A DNA stretch of 9,786 nt from an uncultured Moraxella sp. (lineage in GTDB: Bacteria > Pseudomonadota > Gammaproteobacteria > Pseudomonadales > Moraxellaceae), in assembly GCA_927911235.1 (NCBI GenBank), contig CAKMOY010000193.1, forward strand, positions 1 to 9,786, given 5' to 3'. The notes below the pieces were generated by a model. The model made no database searches. It was given only the letters and a program-made list of their open reading frames with translations, and had not been told where the DNA came from. Of the stretch, positions 9,687 to 9,786 are shown in pieces. The first letter of the stretch is position 1. The number at the start of each line of letters is the position of its first letter. The position numbers and the translations under genes are program-made.

Positions 9687-9786
9687 ATGCTGTTAAAAAT
9701 GGTTAATAAAAATTAACGTAAAAGCTAAAGCCAAAATCAAACAGTTGCGTTATGATAAACCTTTTAAACAGATTAAAAGCTAAAAG
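9679..9786. repeat. Three copies of AAAGCTAAA around the phoB 3' end
   Basis: The 9-mer aaagctaaa occurs at 9679-9687 (containing the phoB stop), 9721-9729 and 9776-9784. The last two share a longer form, taaaagctaaa. Spacings of 42 and 55 bases are irregular. In AT-rich DNA this may be chance. The gap also holds a GTTAAT/ATTAAC inverted repeat (9702-9717, loop AAAA) with no T-run, so it is not a convincing terminator. Confidence 0.35.
9752..9786 (+). CDS. Possible first codons of phoR (sensor kinase), cut by the window edge
   Basis: An ATG at 9752 opens a frame reading MINLLNRLKAK up to the edge of the window, 65 bases after the phoB stop. phoR is the expected next gene after phoB in gammaproteobacteria, and a short hydrophobic-basic N-terminus would suit a membrane sensor kinase. 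Eleven codons are too few to identify it and no good Shine-Dalgarno is visible, so this is a position-based guess. Confidence 0.28.
   Translation, partial: MINLLNRLKAK

Noticed and set aside
9702..9717. GTTAAT-AAAA-ATTAAC hairpin after phoB as a terminator
   Set aside because: It has only one G-C pair and no U-tract, and phoR is expected to follow in the same transcript.

Overview
The window looks like an ordinary chromosomal segment of a moderately AT-rich gammaproteobacterium, most probably a Moraxellaceae member (Moraxella- or Psychrobacter-like). The FdxA protein is nearly identical in pattern to the Azotobacter/Pseudomonas 7Fe ferredoxin. mutS sits directly upstream of fdxA, as in Pseudomonadales. 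SecA, GltD and PhoB all resemble Acinetobacter/Pseudomonas-type sequences as I remember them. No alignment could be run, so the genus is an inference.

Layout. (1) 1-693, +: the 3' part of gltD, the glutamate synthase small subunit, closed by a clear intrinsic terminator. (2) 798-1016, +: a short reading frame that is only the C-terminal third of a Blc-type lipocalin, apparently a gene remnant, followed by a hairpin shared with the convergent fdxA. (3) 5433-1077, -: a three-gene set read right to left, an adenine deaminase-type enzyme (add), mutS and fdxA. The add stop codon lies inside the mutS ribosome binding site. (4) 5434-5626: a divergent promoter region. (5) 5627-8436, +: secA, followed 21 bases later by a small, very acidic lipoprotein. 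(6) 8869-8996: a regulatory gap with a textbook Pho box. (7) 8997-9686, +: phoB, with perhaps the first codons of phoR at the right edge.

The main oddity is that three highly conserved genes do not read through. fdxA needs one base restored, mutS needs one base restored at each of two places, and secA needs one A removed from each of two neighbouring A-runs. After those five single-base corrections all three encode full-length proteins with intact catalytic and metal-binding motifs. Because secA is essential and all five events are one-base length changes in short runs, sequencing or assembly error is the simplest explanation. A real mutS defect with slippage elsewhere is the alternative worth excluding.

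The genes are housekeeping: nitrogen assimilation (gltD), purine salvage (add), mismatch repair (mutS), electron transfer (fdxA), protein export (secA) and phosphate control (phoB). I saw no mobile element, CRISPR array, tRNA, rRNA or anything that looks like a new defence or biosynthetic system. The more interesting items are the lipocalin remnant, the Lys/Asp/Asn-rich insertion in MutS, the aromatic-free acidic lipoprotein and the extended Pho box.
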